Assembly: GCA_003001795.1 (NCBI GenBank)
Contig: PVNI01000001.1
Span: 1 to 64,000, forward strand
Direction of reading: 5' to 3'
DNA: 64,000 bases
Source: Actinomadura viridilutea
Lineage (GTDB): Bacteria; Actinomycetota; Actinomycetes; Streptosporangiales; Streptosporangiaceae
Shown: in pieces, positions 53,226 to 61,467 of the stretch
Numbering within the stretch: the first letter of the stretch is position 1
Layout of the letters: each line of letters starts with the position of its first letter
Made by a program: the position numbers and the translations under genes
The notes under the pieces: model-generated
The model's database searches: none
What the model was told of the DNA's origin: nothing
Seen by the model: only the letters and a program-made list of their open reading frames with translations

Positions 53226-53245
53226 GTGCGATCGGGGATCGATGA
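52940..53245 (+). CDS. Small CxxC protein, unknown, duplicated (copy 2)
   Basis: About 101 residues from a GTG in the same context as copy 1. [20 protein letters not shown] keeps the C-x2-C pair, and RYCAAFPERIPSDIWPGGFD and HRNPYPGDNRVRFELRPGDE match the rest. The two proteins are about two-thirds identical by eye, with copy 2 longer at the C terminus (NRQADSGAIGDR). The duplication includes the upstream leader, so both copies are likely expressed from equivalent promoters. The function is unknown. Confidence 0.7.
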   Translation: MVRARPVTICDACVHLRERLNPEHDGQSPDTVSIRYCAAFPERIPSDIWPGGFDHRNPYPGDNRVRFELRPGDEDLLESYEELVPEEQRNRQADSGAIGDR

Positions 53246-53517
53246 AGGATGAGCGATCAGCCTGCATCCTTTGGCTGACGGTCATTCGGCTGGCGTAGAC
53301 GAGCGCGGGCGCAGCTCATGTTTCGGTCTGTCCGTTACCTTGATGACGCCTAGTAGCGAAATAGGTCGACCTTCATCTCTGCAACCAGTCGAGGAGCGGC
53401 TGCGTCCTACTGGCACCAGGTCGGGCATGAGTGCATGACATTCCGGCTCGTCAGGGGATCGGTGTGGCCTTGCACTTCGGCATGACCGAGCAGTCGGCTG
53501 GAAGCGGAGGTGATCCG

Positions 53518-54105
53518 GTGGAGAGGCTGGAACTCGACCGCTACGAGCTGGCCTACCTGTGCGGCGGGGGCGAGCGGGTGGCCATGGTCGCGCTGGTCGC
53601 GCTGTGCCGCGACGGCCGAGTGCGGATCACCTCGGATCGGCACCGCGTCCACACGGTGCGGGCGGAGGCCCATGAAGCGGTCGAGTCGGCTGTTCTCGCT
53701 GCGGTTCCCGACGTGGGGCGAGTGCTGGGGTTCACCATGCGCTTGGTCGCTGAGTCCGACGCTGTGCAGGAGATCGTTGAACGACTGCGAGAACGACGCC
53801 TGCTCCCCACCTCGCGGTTCGCTGCGGTGTGGCACTGGCGGCGTGTGCGCGCCGGCAGGCGCGTCAAGGAGGAGGCCGCACGGGGATACACCACGGACGC
53901 GCTGGAGCGCGTTGCGATTTCCGGCGCATCAGCGATCCTCGATGTTGAGCTGCGGAAGATCTTCGAGACGCATAAGTGGGAGCCCCCGGTCAACGTCAAG
54001 CCATTGAAGCTGGGCCTCGTCCGCGGTGAACCGGATCCGGCGCATCAGTACAGCCCGCCATACCGTTCCTTCGGCGGGTTCGATGCGTCAGATTCATGGT
54101 GGTGA
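53518..54105 (+). CDS. TIGR04222-like domain protein
   Basis: About 195 residues. GTG 53518 is preferred because GGAGG lies 7 bases upstream and translation then begins at VERLELDRYELAYLCGGGER. That opening, with LVALCRDGRVRITSDRHRVH, matches the TIGR04222-type winged-helix-like region (DPYELAYLAGG ... ALxxLxxRGxV) known from actinobacterial membrane proteins. No membrane segment follows here: the C-terminal half is soluble (RVKEEAARGYTTDALERVAI, DVELRKIFETHKWEPPVNVK) and ends in an aromatic tail. It may be a soluble variant of that family. The function is unknown. Confidence 0.65.
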   Translation: MERLELDRYELAYLCGGGERVAMVALVALCRDGRVRITSDRHRVHTVRAEAHEAVESAVLAAVPDVGRVLGFTMRLVAESDAVQEIVERLRERRLLPTSRFAAVWHWRRVRAGRRVKEEAARGYTTDALERVAISGASAILDVELRKIFETHKWEPPVNVKPLKLGLVRGEPDPAHQYSPPYRSFGGFDASDSWW

Positions 54106-54131
54106 CCAGTGCACGTTCGTGACCTGCAGTC

Positions 54132-54377
54132 CTAGTTTTCGATCTCGTCCGGCGTGACGGGTGGTGTGGTCGTGGCCGCGCGGATCGTCTCGACCTGCTG
54201 CCTATGGAAACGCAGCTGGCCGCTCGGAGTGCGGGCATAGGAGAGCAGGCCACGGTAGGCCCAGGACAACACGGTCGATCTTGAAACGCCCAGCAGCCGT
54301 GCGACTTCGCTGGTCTTCAACAGCTCCGGCGGCTGGCTGTCGTTGTCACGCTGTGACACCGCATGCCCCTTCGCCAC
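54132..54377 (-). CDS. MerR/BldC-like helix-turn-helix DNA-binding protein
   Basis: About 81 residues. The core, LLKTSEVARLLGVSRSTVLS then WAYRGLLSYARTPSGQLRFH, is a classic excisionase/BldC-type winged HTH with the RxxGxLxxxRTPxGxxRF wing. The short length fits a DNA-binding-only protein. Its start overlaps the 3' end of the HATPase gene by about 32 bases, so the two are co-translated. It is probably a small regulator of the cluster or, if the region is mobile, an excisionase-like accessory; no integrase is visible. Confidence 0.8.
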   Translation of the reverse strand: MAKGHAVSQRDNDSQPPELLKTSEVARLLGVSRSTVLSWAYRGLLSYARTPSGQLRFHRQQVETIRAATTTPPVTPDEIEN

Positions 54378-55131
54378 GAGTGGTCGGGTGCCGAGACCGG
54401 TCGATGGCGTGGAGTACGTGCTCGGTGGTCTCCTGCAGGTCGATGAGCGGATGGCGGTGATGGGTGCCGTCGCCGCCGGTCCACGAGAACGCCTCGTGAC
54501 ACACCCAGATGTTGAGCACGCGGGTGGTGACGACGGAGATGCCGGTCGCGTCGCTGCACCGATCGGCGGTGATCCCTCGATGGGCGAGGTGCGCTGTCAA
54601 ATGCTGGGCGGCAACGGTCGGCGGGATGCGATGGGGCGGTCGCGGCCAAGTGGAGGGCAGCGGCAGGGAGAACCACACCGCCTTTCCGCAGATCGGCCGC
54701 GAGGCAAGGCGTGACCGCGAACGCCGCCAGCCCCAGGCTGACGTGAGGGCTTGAACGATGCCGAGTCCTCTGCCTTGCGGGCTCATCACGTCTTCGGCCC
54801 GCAGCTGTGGTGTCAACTCCGGGACGGCGTCGAACACGGCGACCACGAGTTCGGGCTGCGGGGCGATGCGGGCCCAGGTCCACAGCTCCGGGGCGGTGAG
54901 CCGACTGGGGGCCTCTGTGCCGGTCGCATAGGGATTCGTCGCGTGCCAGAGCGCGTTGGTGGCCAGCTCGCTCACCGCGAGCGTCCCGTCGTCGATGCTG
55001 GACGCCGGGAACCGAAGCGTCTTCATCACTGAGCCCAGCGCCGACCGGGCCTGGGCGGCGCAGCCGGCGTCCGCCGAGAGCCGCCAGGCGCATGCGCCTC
55101 CGTGAGCAAGGTGGAGGGGGTTGTCACTCAT
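54346..55131 (-). CDS. HATPase-domain regulator (RsbW/anti-sigma-like), Scr1/WhiJ-cluster type
   Basis: About 261 residues. ATG 55131 has GGAGG seven bases upstream. The HATPase_c fold covers residues ~15-155: the N-box is DGTLAVSELATNALWHATNP and the G-box DVMSPQGRGLGIVQALTSAW. Small HATPases of this kind often lie beside XRE-DUF5753 and DUF397 genes in Streptomyces and relatives. They are thought to bind ATP and a partner regulator rather than act as sensor kinases. The C-terminal ~100 residues (HLTAHLAHRGITADRCSDAT) form an extra domain. It is divergent from the XRE-DUF5753 gene across a palindrome-bearing intergenic region. Confidence 0.85.
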   Translation of the reverse strand: MSDNPLHLAHGGACAWRLSADAGCAAQARSALGSVMKTLRFPASSIDDGTLAVSELATNALWHATNPYATGTEAPSRLTAPELWTWARIAPQPELVVAVFDAVPELTPQLRAEDVMSPQGRGLGIVQALTSAWGWRRSRSRLASRPICGKAVWFSLPLPSTWPRPPHRIPPTVAAQHLTAHLAHRGITADRCSDATGISVVTTRVLNIWVCHEAFSWTGGDGTHHRHPLIDLQETTEHVLHAIDRSRHPTTRGEGACGVTA

Positions 55132-55215
55132 GGGAGCGCCTCCGTGTGAGTGGGACGTCGCTCGAGATGCTCTCGCTACGCTCTGTGAGCGTGTCGATAC
55201 GGAGTCATAGTAGCC

Positions 55216-55246
55216 ATGAATATTCATCGACAGCATGAATGATTCA
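55216..55246. promoter_or_regulatory. Twin TGAAT-ATTCA palindromes, putative operator
   Basis: ATGAATATTCAT (55216-55227) is a perfect 12-base palindrome, and TGAATGATTCA (55236-55246) is the same half-site pair with one extra central base. Their centres are about 20 bases apart, two helical turns. They lie between the divergent HATPase and XRE-DUF5753 genes, the expected place for a self-regulating HTH protein. Confidence 0.6.
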
Positions 55247-55309
55247 GATTCGGTGGCCATGTGTGGCCATATGTGTGCGCTCTGTCGATGAAGAGAGAGG
55301 ATCCTCCCG

Positions 55310-56170
55310 ATGGCAGCAACGAAGTCAGCCCTGACGTACGCGCCCTCGGTGCGTGCCCGCCGCTTGGCGAGGAGTCTGAAGGAGGCCCGTCAGCGAGCCG
55401 GGCTCACTGCCGTGCAAGCGGCAGCTCGGCTGGGCTGGAGTCAGCCCAAAATAAGCCATATTGAGAACGGTCGGACGAAACCCGGTGTAGAGGACGTCGA
55501 GGTGATGCTCACCCTCTATGGCATCACCAGCCCCGAGCGAGATGCGCTGCTCACCCTCACACGAGAAGCAGAGCGGCGTGGTTGGTGGACCAACTACGCC
55601 GACGTCTTCACTGGCAGCTATGTGGCGCTGGAGGACGAAGCGTCACTCATCCGAGAGTGGGAGCCTCAGATCGTTCCAGGGCTGCTGCAGACGCAGGACT
55701 ACGCTCGTGAGGTCATCAGGGCAGGAAGGCCCCACGTTGACGAGCATGAACTCCGGCGACGGGTCATGGCCAGGATGGCGCGCCAGACCTTGTTGCGTAG
55801 GGAGCCAGAGCCGCCACATCTTCACGCGGTCCTCGATGAGGCGATCCTACGTCGGCCGATTGGCGGCTGGGACCTGATGAAAGATCAACTGCGTCATCTG
55901 TCTAAAGAGGCCAGGCGTCCCAACGTCACCCTTCAGGTACTCCCGTTCGCAGTGGGCGCTCACGCTGGCCTCGAGGGGCTGTTCATCGTGCTGAGCTTCC
56001 CAGAAGAGTCCGATCCAGACGTGGTCTACACCGAGGGAATCTACGGCGACGTTTACCTTGAGAGCCCGGAGGAGATCAAACGCTGTACCCTCGCCTTTGA
56101 GGAGCTCTGTGAGATGGCGCTCAGCCCCGAGGAGTCGGTGGCGTTGATCGATGCCGCCGCCGGAGATTAG
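55310..56170 (+). CDS. XRE-family regulator with DUF5753 (Scr1-type antitoxin-like)
   Basis: About 286 residues from ATG 55310, with GAGAGAGGATCC upstream. The HTH (~15-70) reads RRLARSLKEARQRAGLTAVQ and LGWSQPKISHIENGRTKPGV. DUF5753 follows: LEDEASLIREWEPQIVPGLL, QTQDYAREVIRAGRP, PPHLHAVLDEAILRRPIGG, VTLQVLPFAVGAHAGLEGLF and TEGIYGDVYLESPEEI. Such regulators pair with DUF397 proteins (Scr1/Scr2, WhiJ systems) to control development or antibiotic genes. Here a DUF397 gene starts 3 bases after its stop. The regulator probably binds the twin palindromes upstream. Confidence 0.93.
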   Translation: MAATKSALTYAPSVRARRLARSLKEARQRAGLTAVQAAARLGWSQPKISHIENGRTKPGVEDVEVMLTLYGITSPERDALLTLTREAERRGWWTNYADVFTGSYVALEDEASLIREWEPQIVPGLLQTQDYAREVIRAGRPHVDEHELRRRVMARMARQTLLRREPEPPHLHAVLDEAILRRPIGGWDLMKDQLRHLSKEARRPNVTLQVLPFAVGAHAGLEGLFIVLSFPEESDPDVVYTEGIYGDVYLESPEEIKRCTLAFEELCEMALSPEESVALIDAAAGD

Positions 56171-56172
56171 AG

Positions 56173-56394
56173 GTGCATCCTGTCATGTACGAACGCGTCC
56201 CTGAGCTGAAGGCCGCAGTCTGGCGGAAGAGCAGCTACAGCGGTAGCGGCAACGCATGTGTCGAGGTCGCTCGCATGCGTCATGGCATCGCGATCCGTGA
56301 CTCCAAGGACGCCTTCGGGCCGATGTTGGTGTTCGGACGAGACGAGGTCGTCCGGTTCGCTGAGGCCGTGCGTCAAGGTAGGTACGACCTGTAG
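56173..56394 (+). CDS. DUF397 protein, intact copy
   Basis: 73 residues, starting 3 bases after the DUF5753 gene stop; GTG/ATG alternatives lie within the first five codons. The family pattern is complete: WRKSSYSGSGNACVEVARMR, HGIAIRDSKDAFGPMLVFGR, and FAEAVRQGRYDL. DUF397 proteins are the small partners of DUF5753 regulators and behave toxin-like or as antagonists in some systems. This copy retains all family landmarks. Confidence 0.92.
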   Translation: MHPVMYERVPELKAAVWRKSSYSGSGNACVEVARMRHGIAIRDSKDAFGPMLVFGRDEVVRFAEAVRQGRYDL

Positions 56395-56408
56395 ACAGCC
56401 TGAACGTC

Positions 56409-56744
56409 GTGCCGTTGGGAGCGCGGGCGGCGGGGGAAGGGCCGGTCCCTGGTAGCTCTTGGAGACTCGCTGGCTCGTCATGTGTGGTCTGGCGGAAGGC
56501 TGAACGCAGTCAGGGGACTGGCGTTGAATGCGTCGAGTTCGCCCTTGTCTCTTTGCCTGCGGAGCTATGGCGCAAGGCCAGTCGGAGCACGGGGAGCGGT
56601 GAGGACTGCGTCGAGGTTGCGCGCATGCGTGTAGGTGTCGCCGTCCGTGACTCCAAGAACCCGTCGGGGCCGAAACTGACGTTGAGCCGCCAAGAGTTCG
56701 CCAGGTTCGCTGAGAGTGTGCGGCGGGGCAGGTACGACCTGTAG
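56409..56744 (+). CDS. Composite DUF397 protein: degenerate first copy fused to a complete second copy
   Basis: About 111 residues. Residues ~27-45 (VVWRKAERSQGTGVECVEF) are the opening of a DUF397 domain that breaks off. Residues ~53-111 are a full domain, with WRKASRSTGSGEDCVEVARM, RVGVAVRDSKNPSGPKLTLS and RFAESVRRGRYDL. The first part appears to be a truncated duplicate read through into the second. An internal start near the second domain may be the true one. It is the second and third unit in a series of four DUF397 sequences. Confidence 0.75.
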   Translation: MPLGARAAGEGPVPGSSWRLAGSSCVVWRKAERSQGTGVECVEFALVSLPAELWRKASRSTGSGEDCVEVARMRVGVAVRDSKNPSGPKLTLSRQEFARFAESVRRGRYDL

Positions 56745-56797
56745 TCAGGTGGAGCGAGTCGTGCCCTTGGAGGCGAAGTTCGCTCAGCCCTGAGGGG

Positions 56798-56930
56798 GTC
56801 TGGGCAGCTACAGCTGTGGCGACAACGCATGTGTCGAGGTCGTGCGCATGCGTGCTGGTCTCGCCGTCCGCGGCTCCAGGAACCCGCCGGGCTCGAAGCT
56901 GGTGTTTTGCGTTGAGGGTGTTACGCCAGG
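56798..56930 (+). pseudogene. DUF397 remnant, truncated
   Basis: GSYSCGDNACVEVVRMRAGL then AVRGSRNPPGSKLVF is recognisable DUF397 sequence, but the domain start is broken. GTCTGG at 56799-56804 is out of frame with what follows, as if about seven bases (the Arg-Lys codons and one more) were lost. The domain then runs without its C-terminal FAExVRxGRYDL into the end of the convergent peptidase gene. Confidence 0.7.
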
Positions 56931-58024
56931 ACGCGGCGTAGGTGGTGGGCGCGTTGGACGAGGGGGAGCGGCAGCGACCCCGAAGCCTGGTGGCGGCTTT
57001 CGATGTGGTCTTCGATCGCGGCCAGCAGGTCGGGGCCCAGGCCGAGGCGTGCGGCGAAGGCGTCCGCTTGGGCTTCGAGATGCGGGGCGGCGAGCCGGGT
57101 GAGGGCCGCTGCGGCGTAAGCGGCGGCCGCCGGTAGGGCCGCGGCGACGGTGACCGCGGTGGCGACGGCGGCGAGCAGGAAGACCATGAGGAAGCCGATC
57201 GGGCGGTGCCAGGCGACCGCTCGTTTCCACAGGGGGACGATCGGCGACCAGAGCGCTCGCAGCGTCCACCGTAGCGCCCTGCTGGGCACGGCGAGATGGG
57301 CGGTGACGAACGCGGGCAGGGCCTGCGGGCCGCGCTTGTGACCCAGTTCGTGTGCCAAGACCGCCTGGAGATGCGCCGTGGACAGCGAGCCCGCGGAATG
57401 GGTGGTGACCGCCACGATCCCCGGGACCGGCGTGCAGGCGTTCAGCTCCTCGGAATCGGCCACCATGAGCGGATACGAACGCAGCCCGGCGCGGCGCACG
57501 ACCTGGCGCCACGTCCAGTCCAGCCGAGCGCGTTCGGGGCCGGTGGCGGGACGGCACCCGCAGGCGCGGGCGGCGAGGTTCCGGGCCGGCGGCAGGAAGG
57601 TGAGCAGCGCGAGTGCGCACCACGCGGCGAACGGCACCGCCGCGCCCCAGACCGGCCAGGCCCGGTGCGCCACGTAGGCGAGCGGGCCGACGATCGCCAG
57701 TTCGCTGGCGAGCAGCGACAGCGCGGCGAGGACGGTCACCGTGGTGGGCCACCAGGTCCGGTGGGGCGCGGCGGGTGCGGCGGGCGTCGGCTGGTGGGGA
57801 GTGCGGCTCGGCGCCGTCGCCGTCCGCTGCGGGGAGCGGTCCGGACGGCCTCGGGCCAGGGCCTTGCGCGAGGGGAGGCGCCGGGCGGGCACGGTCACGT
57901 GTTCCGTCATGGCCTTCGCCTTGCCGGTCCACGGGCGTGACTGGTCCGTCCAGCCTTGTCCGTCCCAGTAGCGTTCGCGCCCCATCCATTGCGGATCGGG
58001 GTACCACCCCGGTGGTGCGCTCAC
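56921..58024 (-). CDS. M48-family zinc metallopeptidase with N-terminal DUF2510
   Basis: About 367 residues. The N-terminal 32 residues are a DUF2510 motif (PPGWYPDPQWMGRERYWDGQ). A Pro/Arg-rich linker is followed by two membrane segments (~95-145). The catalytic HELGH lies at 225-229 in LQAVLAHELGHKRGPQ, and a later Glu in HLEAQADAFAARLG (~326-330) is the third zinc ligand. LNACTPVPGIVAVTTHSAGS is the M48 substrate-cleft strand. Two further hydrophobic helices occur (~275-310). Family members are membrane-bound proteases acting on membrane or stress proteins; the substrate is unknown. It converges on the DUF397 array. Confidence 0.9.
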   Translation of the reverse strand: MSAPPGWYPDPQWMGRERYWDGQGWTDQSRPWTGKAKAMTEHVTVPARRLPSRKALARGRPDRSPQRTATAPSRTPHQPTPAAPAAPHRTWWPTTVTVLAALSLLASELAIVGPLAYVAHRAWPVWGAAVPFAAWCALALLTFLPPARNLAARACGCRPATGPERARLDWTWRQVVRRAGLRSYPLMVADSEELNACTPVPGIVAVTTHSAGSLSTAHLQAVLAHELGHKRGPQALPAFVTAHLAVPSRALRWTLRALWSPIVPLWKRAVAWHRPIGFLMVFLLAAVATAVTVAAALPAAAAYAAAALTRLAAPHLEAQADAFAARLGLGPDLLAAIEDHIESRHQASGSLPLPLVQRAHHLRRVLA

Positions 58025-58110
58025 CGAGCCCTGCCTTCCCGCAACAGGGTGTGATCAGCAGACAGTAGGCTGACGCACCCCGCCATCCACCGTCAATGGA
58101 GTTGTCATAC

Positions 58111-59397
58111 TCAGCGGACCTCGATGAAGGCGTCGGGGCTGCGGGGCGGACGTTCGCGCGGCGGGGCGGCGGGATGGCCGACGCCGACGGCGCCCATCGG
58201 GTCCCAGTCGGCGGGAAGGTTCAAGGTCTCGCGGACGACGTCGCGGCAGAACATCGTGCTGGACACCCAGCAGGAGCCGAGCCCCTCCACGGCCAGGGCG
58301 ACGAGGAGGTTCTCCACGCCCGCGCCCATGGCGACGACGAACATCTCCCGTTCCGCCTGGGAGCGCCGCTCGTCGGGGTAGTCGTGGGAGCCGTCCATCA
58401 CCAGGCACGGCACCACCAGGTAGGGGGCGCGGCGCAGCACGTCGCCGCGGCGCAGGCGTTTGGCGATCTTCTCGTCGGAGAGGCCGTCGCGGCGCAGGTC
58501 CGCCTCCCACGCGTCGCGCATGGCGTCCAGGAGGCGCGTGCGGGATTCGGGAGATTCCAGCAGGACGAAGCGCCACGGGGTCGTGTGGTGCGGGGCGGGC
58601 GCGGTGACCGCCGCGGCGACCGCCCTGCGCACGGCGGCCGGGTCCACCGGCTCGTCGGTGAACTCGCGGATCGTGCGGCGCGCGTAGAGCACCTCCGACG
58701 AGCCGTAGCGGAACATGTCCTCGGCGGCCGGACGCACCAGCGCGCGGGCTCCGGGGCCGTCGTCCTCGGTGACCAGGCCGTCCAGGCCGCGGACGACCGC
58801 GATCGGGACGCCGTCGAGCTTGCCCTTGACCAGTTCGGCCGCCGAGGCGAGCTCGTCGGCGACGGCGGTGACCGTGGATTCCAGGCGGTTGCCGTACGCG
58901 TCGGTGCGGCCGCGCAGGTCGCGCAGCGGGGTCAGGCCCGCGGCGCCGATCGCCACGTCGGTCAGGCCGTTGCGCCACGGGCGGCCGAACGTGTCGGAGA
59001 CGATGACGCCGACTTTCTTGCCGGTGCGTTCGCGGATGCCCGCGCGGATGCGGCGGGCGGAGGCGTCCGGGTCCTCGGGGAGCAGCAGGACGGTCCCGGG
59101 GGCGGTGTTGGACGCGTCGACGCCGGCGGCGGCGAGCACCAGCCCCTGCCGGGTCTCCACGATGCGGGTCTCGCCACCGGGGTGCGTCCGGCGCGCCACC
59201 ACGCGGACGGTCTCGGCGTCGATCGCCTTCTGCCGGTCGTCCGCGACGAGCACCCGCCCCTCCGCCTTGCTGACGATCTTGGAGGTGACGACCACGACGT
59301 CGCCGTCGGCGACGGCGTCTGCGGGGACGAGGGCCGCGATGTCGGTGCCCTCGACGACCTCGGGCAGCCCCGGAATGCCGAAGATCTCCAGTTTCAT
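58111..59397 (-). CDS. fbiB: Coenzyme F420:L-glutamate ligase / dehydro-F420-0 reductase, bifunctional
   Basis: About 428 residues. The N-terminal ligase domain (~1-245) has [54 protein letters not shown] and [16 protein letters not shown]. The C-terminal nitroreductase-like domain (~260-428) shows [54 protein letters not shown] and [10 protein letters not shown]. In actinobacteria this enzyme reduces dehydro-F420-0 and adds the gamma-glutamyl tail. Its ATG overlaps the fbiA stop (59394-59397, ATGA), so the two form a tightly coupled operon. Confidence 0.96.
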   Translation of the reverse strand: MKLEIFGIPGLPEVVEGTDIAALVPADAVADGDVVVVTSKIVSKAEGRVLVADDRQKAIDAETVRVVARRTHPGGETRIVETRQGLVLAAAGVDASNTAPGTVLLLPEDPDASARRIRAGIRERTGKKVGVIVSDTFGRPWRNGLTDVAIGAAGLTPLRDLRGRTDAYGNRLESTVTAVADELASAAELVKGKLDGVPIAVVRGLDGLVTEDDGPGARALVRPAAEDMFRYGSSEVLYARRTIREFTDEPVDPAAVRRAVAAAVTAPAPHHTTPWRFVLLESPESRTRLLDAMRDAWEADLRRDGLSDEKIAKRLRRGDVLRRAPYLVVPCLVMDGSHDYPDERRSQAEREMFVVAMGAGVENLLVALAVEGLGSCWVSSTMFCRDVVRETLNLPADWDPMGAVGVGHPAAPPRERPPRSPDAFIEVR

Positions 59398-60344
59398 GCG
59401 GCGTCCTTGTCCAGCTCGCGGGCCAGGTCGAGGGCGGCCTCGGCGATCGCGGCGGCCGCGCGCTCGTCCGTCATCAGCAGCGGCCGGGAGCGCACGGCGA
59501 TGCCCGGCACCTCCACCCCGGCGTCGGCCTCGTCGACCAGCCATCCGTTCAACAGGTCCGGGCCGTAGTGCGCGGCGACCGCCGCGGCCGAGGTCTCCAC
59601 GCCGATCGCGGTCAGGCACGCGTCGGCCATGCCGCGGACGGGCGCCCCGCCGATGATCGGCGACACGCCCACCACAGTGCGGGCCGCCACGGCGTCGCGG
59701 ATGCCCGGCACCGACAGGATCGTGCCGATGCTCACCACCGGGTTGGACGGCGGGAACAGCACGACGTCGGCGTCCCGGATCGCGTCGAGGACCCCGGGCG
59801 CGGGCTTGGCGTCGTCCGCGCCCACCGGAACGATCGACTGGGCGGGGACGGACGCCCGCAGCCGCACCCACCACTCCTGGAAGTGGACGGCGCGGCGGCC
59901 CTTGTCCGGGTCGTCGATGACGACGTGGGTCTCGACCTGGTCGTCGGTCATCGGGATCAGCCGCACGCCCGGCTTCCACCGGTCGCACAGCGCCTCGGTG
60001 ACCGCCGACAGCGGGTACCCCGCCGCCAGCATCTGGGTGCGGACGATGTGGGTGGCGAAGTCGCGGTCGCCCAGGGTGAACCAGCCCGGCCCCACCCCGT
60101 AGGCGGCCAGCTCCTCCTTGACCGTGAACGTCTCGTCGGCGCGTCCCCAGCCCTGCTCCTCGTTGATGCCGCCGCCGAGCGTGTACATCACCGTGTCGAG
60201 GTCGGGACAGACCCGTAGCCCGAACAGTGAGATGTCGTCGCCCGTGTTGCCGATGACGGTGATCTCCGCGTCCGGGGCCGCCAGCCGCAGCCCGCGCAGG
60301 AAGCGGGCCCCGCCGATGCCGCCCGCCAGCGCCACGATCCTCAT
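59394..60344 (-). CDS. fbiA: 2-phospho-L-lactate / phosphoenolpyruvate-derived transferase of F420 synthesis
   Basis: About 316 residues from ATG 60344. Family motifs: [115 protein letters not shown] and [20 protein letters not shown]. The enzyme joins FO to the activated lactate or enolpyruvyl group, giving (dehydro)F420-0. TAGGCT lies 5-6 bases before the ATG with no ribosome site, pointing to a leaderless mRNA. It is divergent from the Gln-rich membrane gene. Confidence 0.96.
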   Translation of the reverse strand: MRIVALAGGIGGARFLRGLRLAAPDAEITVIGNTGDDISLFGLRVCPDLDTVMYTLGGGINEEQGWGRADETFTVKEELAAYGVGPGWFTLGDRDFATHIVRTQMLAAGYPLSAVTEALCDRWKPGVRLIPMTDDQVETHVVIDDPDKGRRAVHFQEWWVRLRASVPAQSIVPVGADDAKPAPGVLDAIRDADVVLFPPSNPVVSIGTILSVPGIRDAVAARTVVGVSPIIGGAPVRGMADACLTAIGVETSAAAVAAHYGPDLLNGWLVDEADAGVEVPGIAVRSRPLLMTDERAAAAIAEAALDLARELDKDAA

Positions 60345-60440
60345 GCGCCCCAGCCTAGGGCTCCCGGAGGACGGACCTTGCCCGCGGGCCAAGGCCCGGT
60401 ACGGGGCGGTTTGTGGAAGAGACGGCGGGGCACGCGATGT

Positions 60441-60452
60441 GCAAAGCTTTGC
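60441..60452. promoter_or_regulatory. GCAAAGCTTTGC palindrome
   Basis: A perfect 12-base palindrome about 36 bases before the start of the Gln-rich membrane gene and about 97 bases before fbiA on the other strand. Its position and symmetry suit an operator; no regulator can be assigned. Confidence 0.4.
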
Positions 60453-60487
60453 AGAGCAACCCCTTGCGTACGTCTGGAGAGGTCGTG

Positions 60488-61378
60488 GTGAACACCGAAG
60501 CCGTCCGACGTCTGCGTGAACCGGCCGCGTGGATTTTGGTCGCCGCAGCGGGACTGCAATTGCTCGCTGGCATCATCATGCTGTTCATCGGCGGAGGCAA
60601 CGGCTTCTCGGCCCGGGCGTACAGCGAGGCCGCCGACGGGTTCTTCACGCACGTGACCGTGACGGGCCTGGCGGTGCTCGCGGTCGCGCTGACGACGTGG
60701 GGCCAGGCCCCCACGCCGCAGGCCCGCACCATCGCCATGGGCGCGCTGGGCGTGCTCGGCGGCGTGGCGCTGTTCGGCGTGATCGTGCTGCTGGGCGCGC
60801 TTTTCGTGGACTCCACGATCGTGACGGCGGGCTCCAAGCTGGCCGTCTTCCTGTACTGCGCGGCCAAGCTGGCGGTGGCGGCCGCGGGCGGCTGGTTCGT
60901 CTTCACGGTGTTCCAGGGCGTGCAGCCGGCCCGGCCCCAGGGGGTGGCGCAGATGCCGTCCGCGTACCCGGGCTACGGGTACCAGCAGGGGCAGCCTCTC
61001 CAGCCGGGGCAGGCCGCGGGGCAGCCGGGACAGCAGCCCTACGCCCAGCCGTACCAGCAGCCCTATCAGCAGCAGTACGGGCAGCCGGGCTACGGACAGC
61101 AGCAGCAGTACGGCCAGCCGCAGGGGTACCAGCAGGGGGGCGTCCAGCAGGGCCAGCAGTACGGGCAGGGCGGGGGCTTCCAGCAGCCCTCCCAGGAGGC
61201 CTCCCAGCAGTCCTCCAGCGGTGAGGACGTCGGCGATTGGACCCGCGCGTACGGTGGCGGCGGCGCAGGTCAGGAGGGCCACTCCGCGGGCCAGACCGGC
61301 TATGGTTCGCAGCAGCAGGGCGAGCAGCGGTCCGATGAGGGCGGCGACTGGTACCGCGACAACCGGCCCTCACAGTGA
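60488..61378 (+). CDS. Four-helix membrane protein with Gln/Gly/Tyr/Pro-rich C-terminal tail
   Basis: About 296 residues. GTG 60488 is chosen because GGAGAGG lies five bases upstream. Four membrane segments occupy ~12-145 (AAWILVAAAGLQLLAGIIML; VTVTGLAVLAVALTTW; MGALGVLGGVALFGVIVLL; FLYCAAKLAVAAAGGWFVF). From ~160 the protein is low complexity, dominated by YQQ, GQPGYG and QPYQQPYQQQ units, then an acidic end (GGDWYRDNRPSQ). The pattern resembles actinobacterial membrane proteins with cytoplasmic disordered tails near growth or division genes. The function is unknown. Upstream of whiB, same direction. Confidence 0.8.
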   Translation: MNTEAVRRLREPAAWILVAAAGLQLLAGIIMLFIGGGNGFSARAYSEAADGFFTHVTVTGLAVLAVALTTWGQAPTPQARTIAMGALGVLGGVALFGVIVLLGALFVDSTIVTAGSKLAVFLYCAAKLAVAAAGGWFVFTVFQGVQPARPQGVAQMPSAYPGYGYQQGQPLQPGQAAGQPGQQPYAQPYQQPYQQQYGQPGYGQQQQYGQPQGYQQGGVQQGQQYGQGGGFQQPSQEASQQSSSGEDVGDWTRAYGGGGAGQEGHSAGQTGYGSQQQGEQRSDEGGDWYRDNRPSQ

Positions 61379-61467
61379 CCCGCGACGCGATTATCTGATC
61401 TCCATACCAAATCCGATCGCAGCGATACCCAAAAAAACCTCTTTGTCCCCTCGGAAACTCGTTCCGC

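Noticed and set aside
54132..54377. HTH protein considered as a prophage or plasmid excisionase marking an integrated element
   Set aside because: No integrase, attachment repeats or phage genes were seen. The gene is co-translated with a HATPase of a chromosomal regulator cluster.
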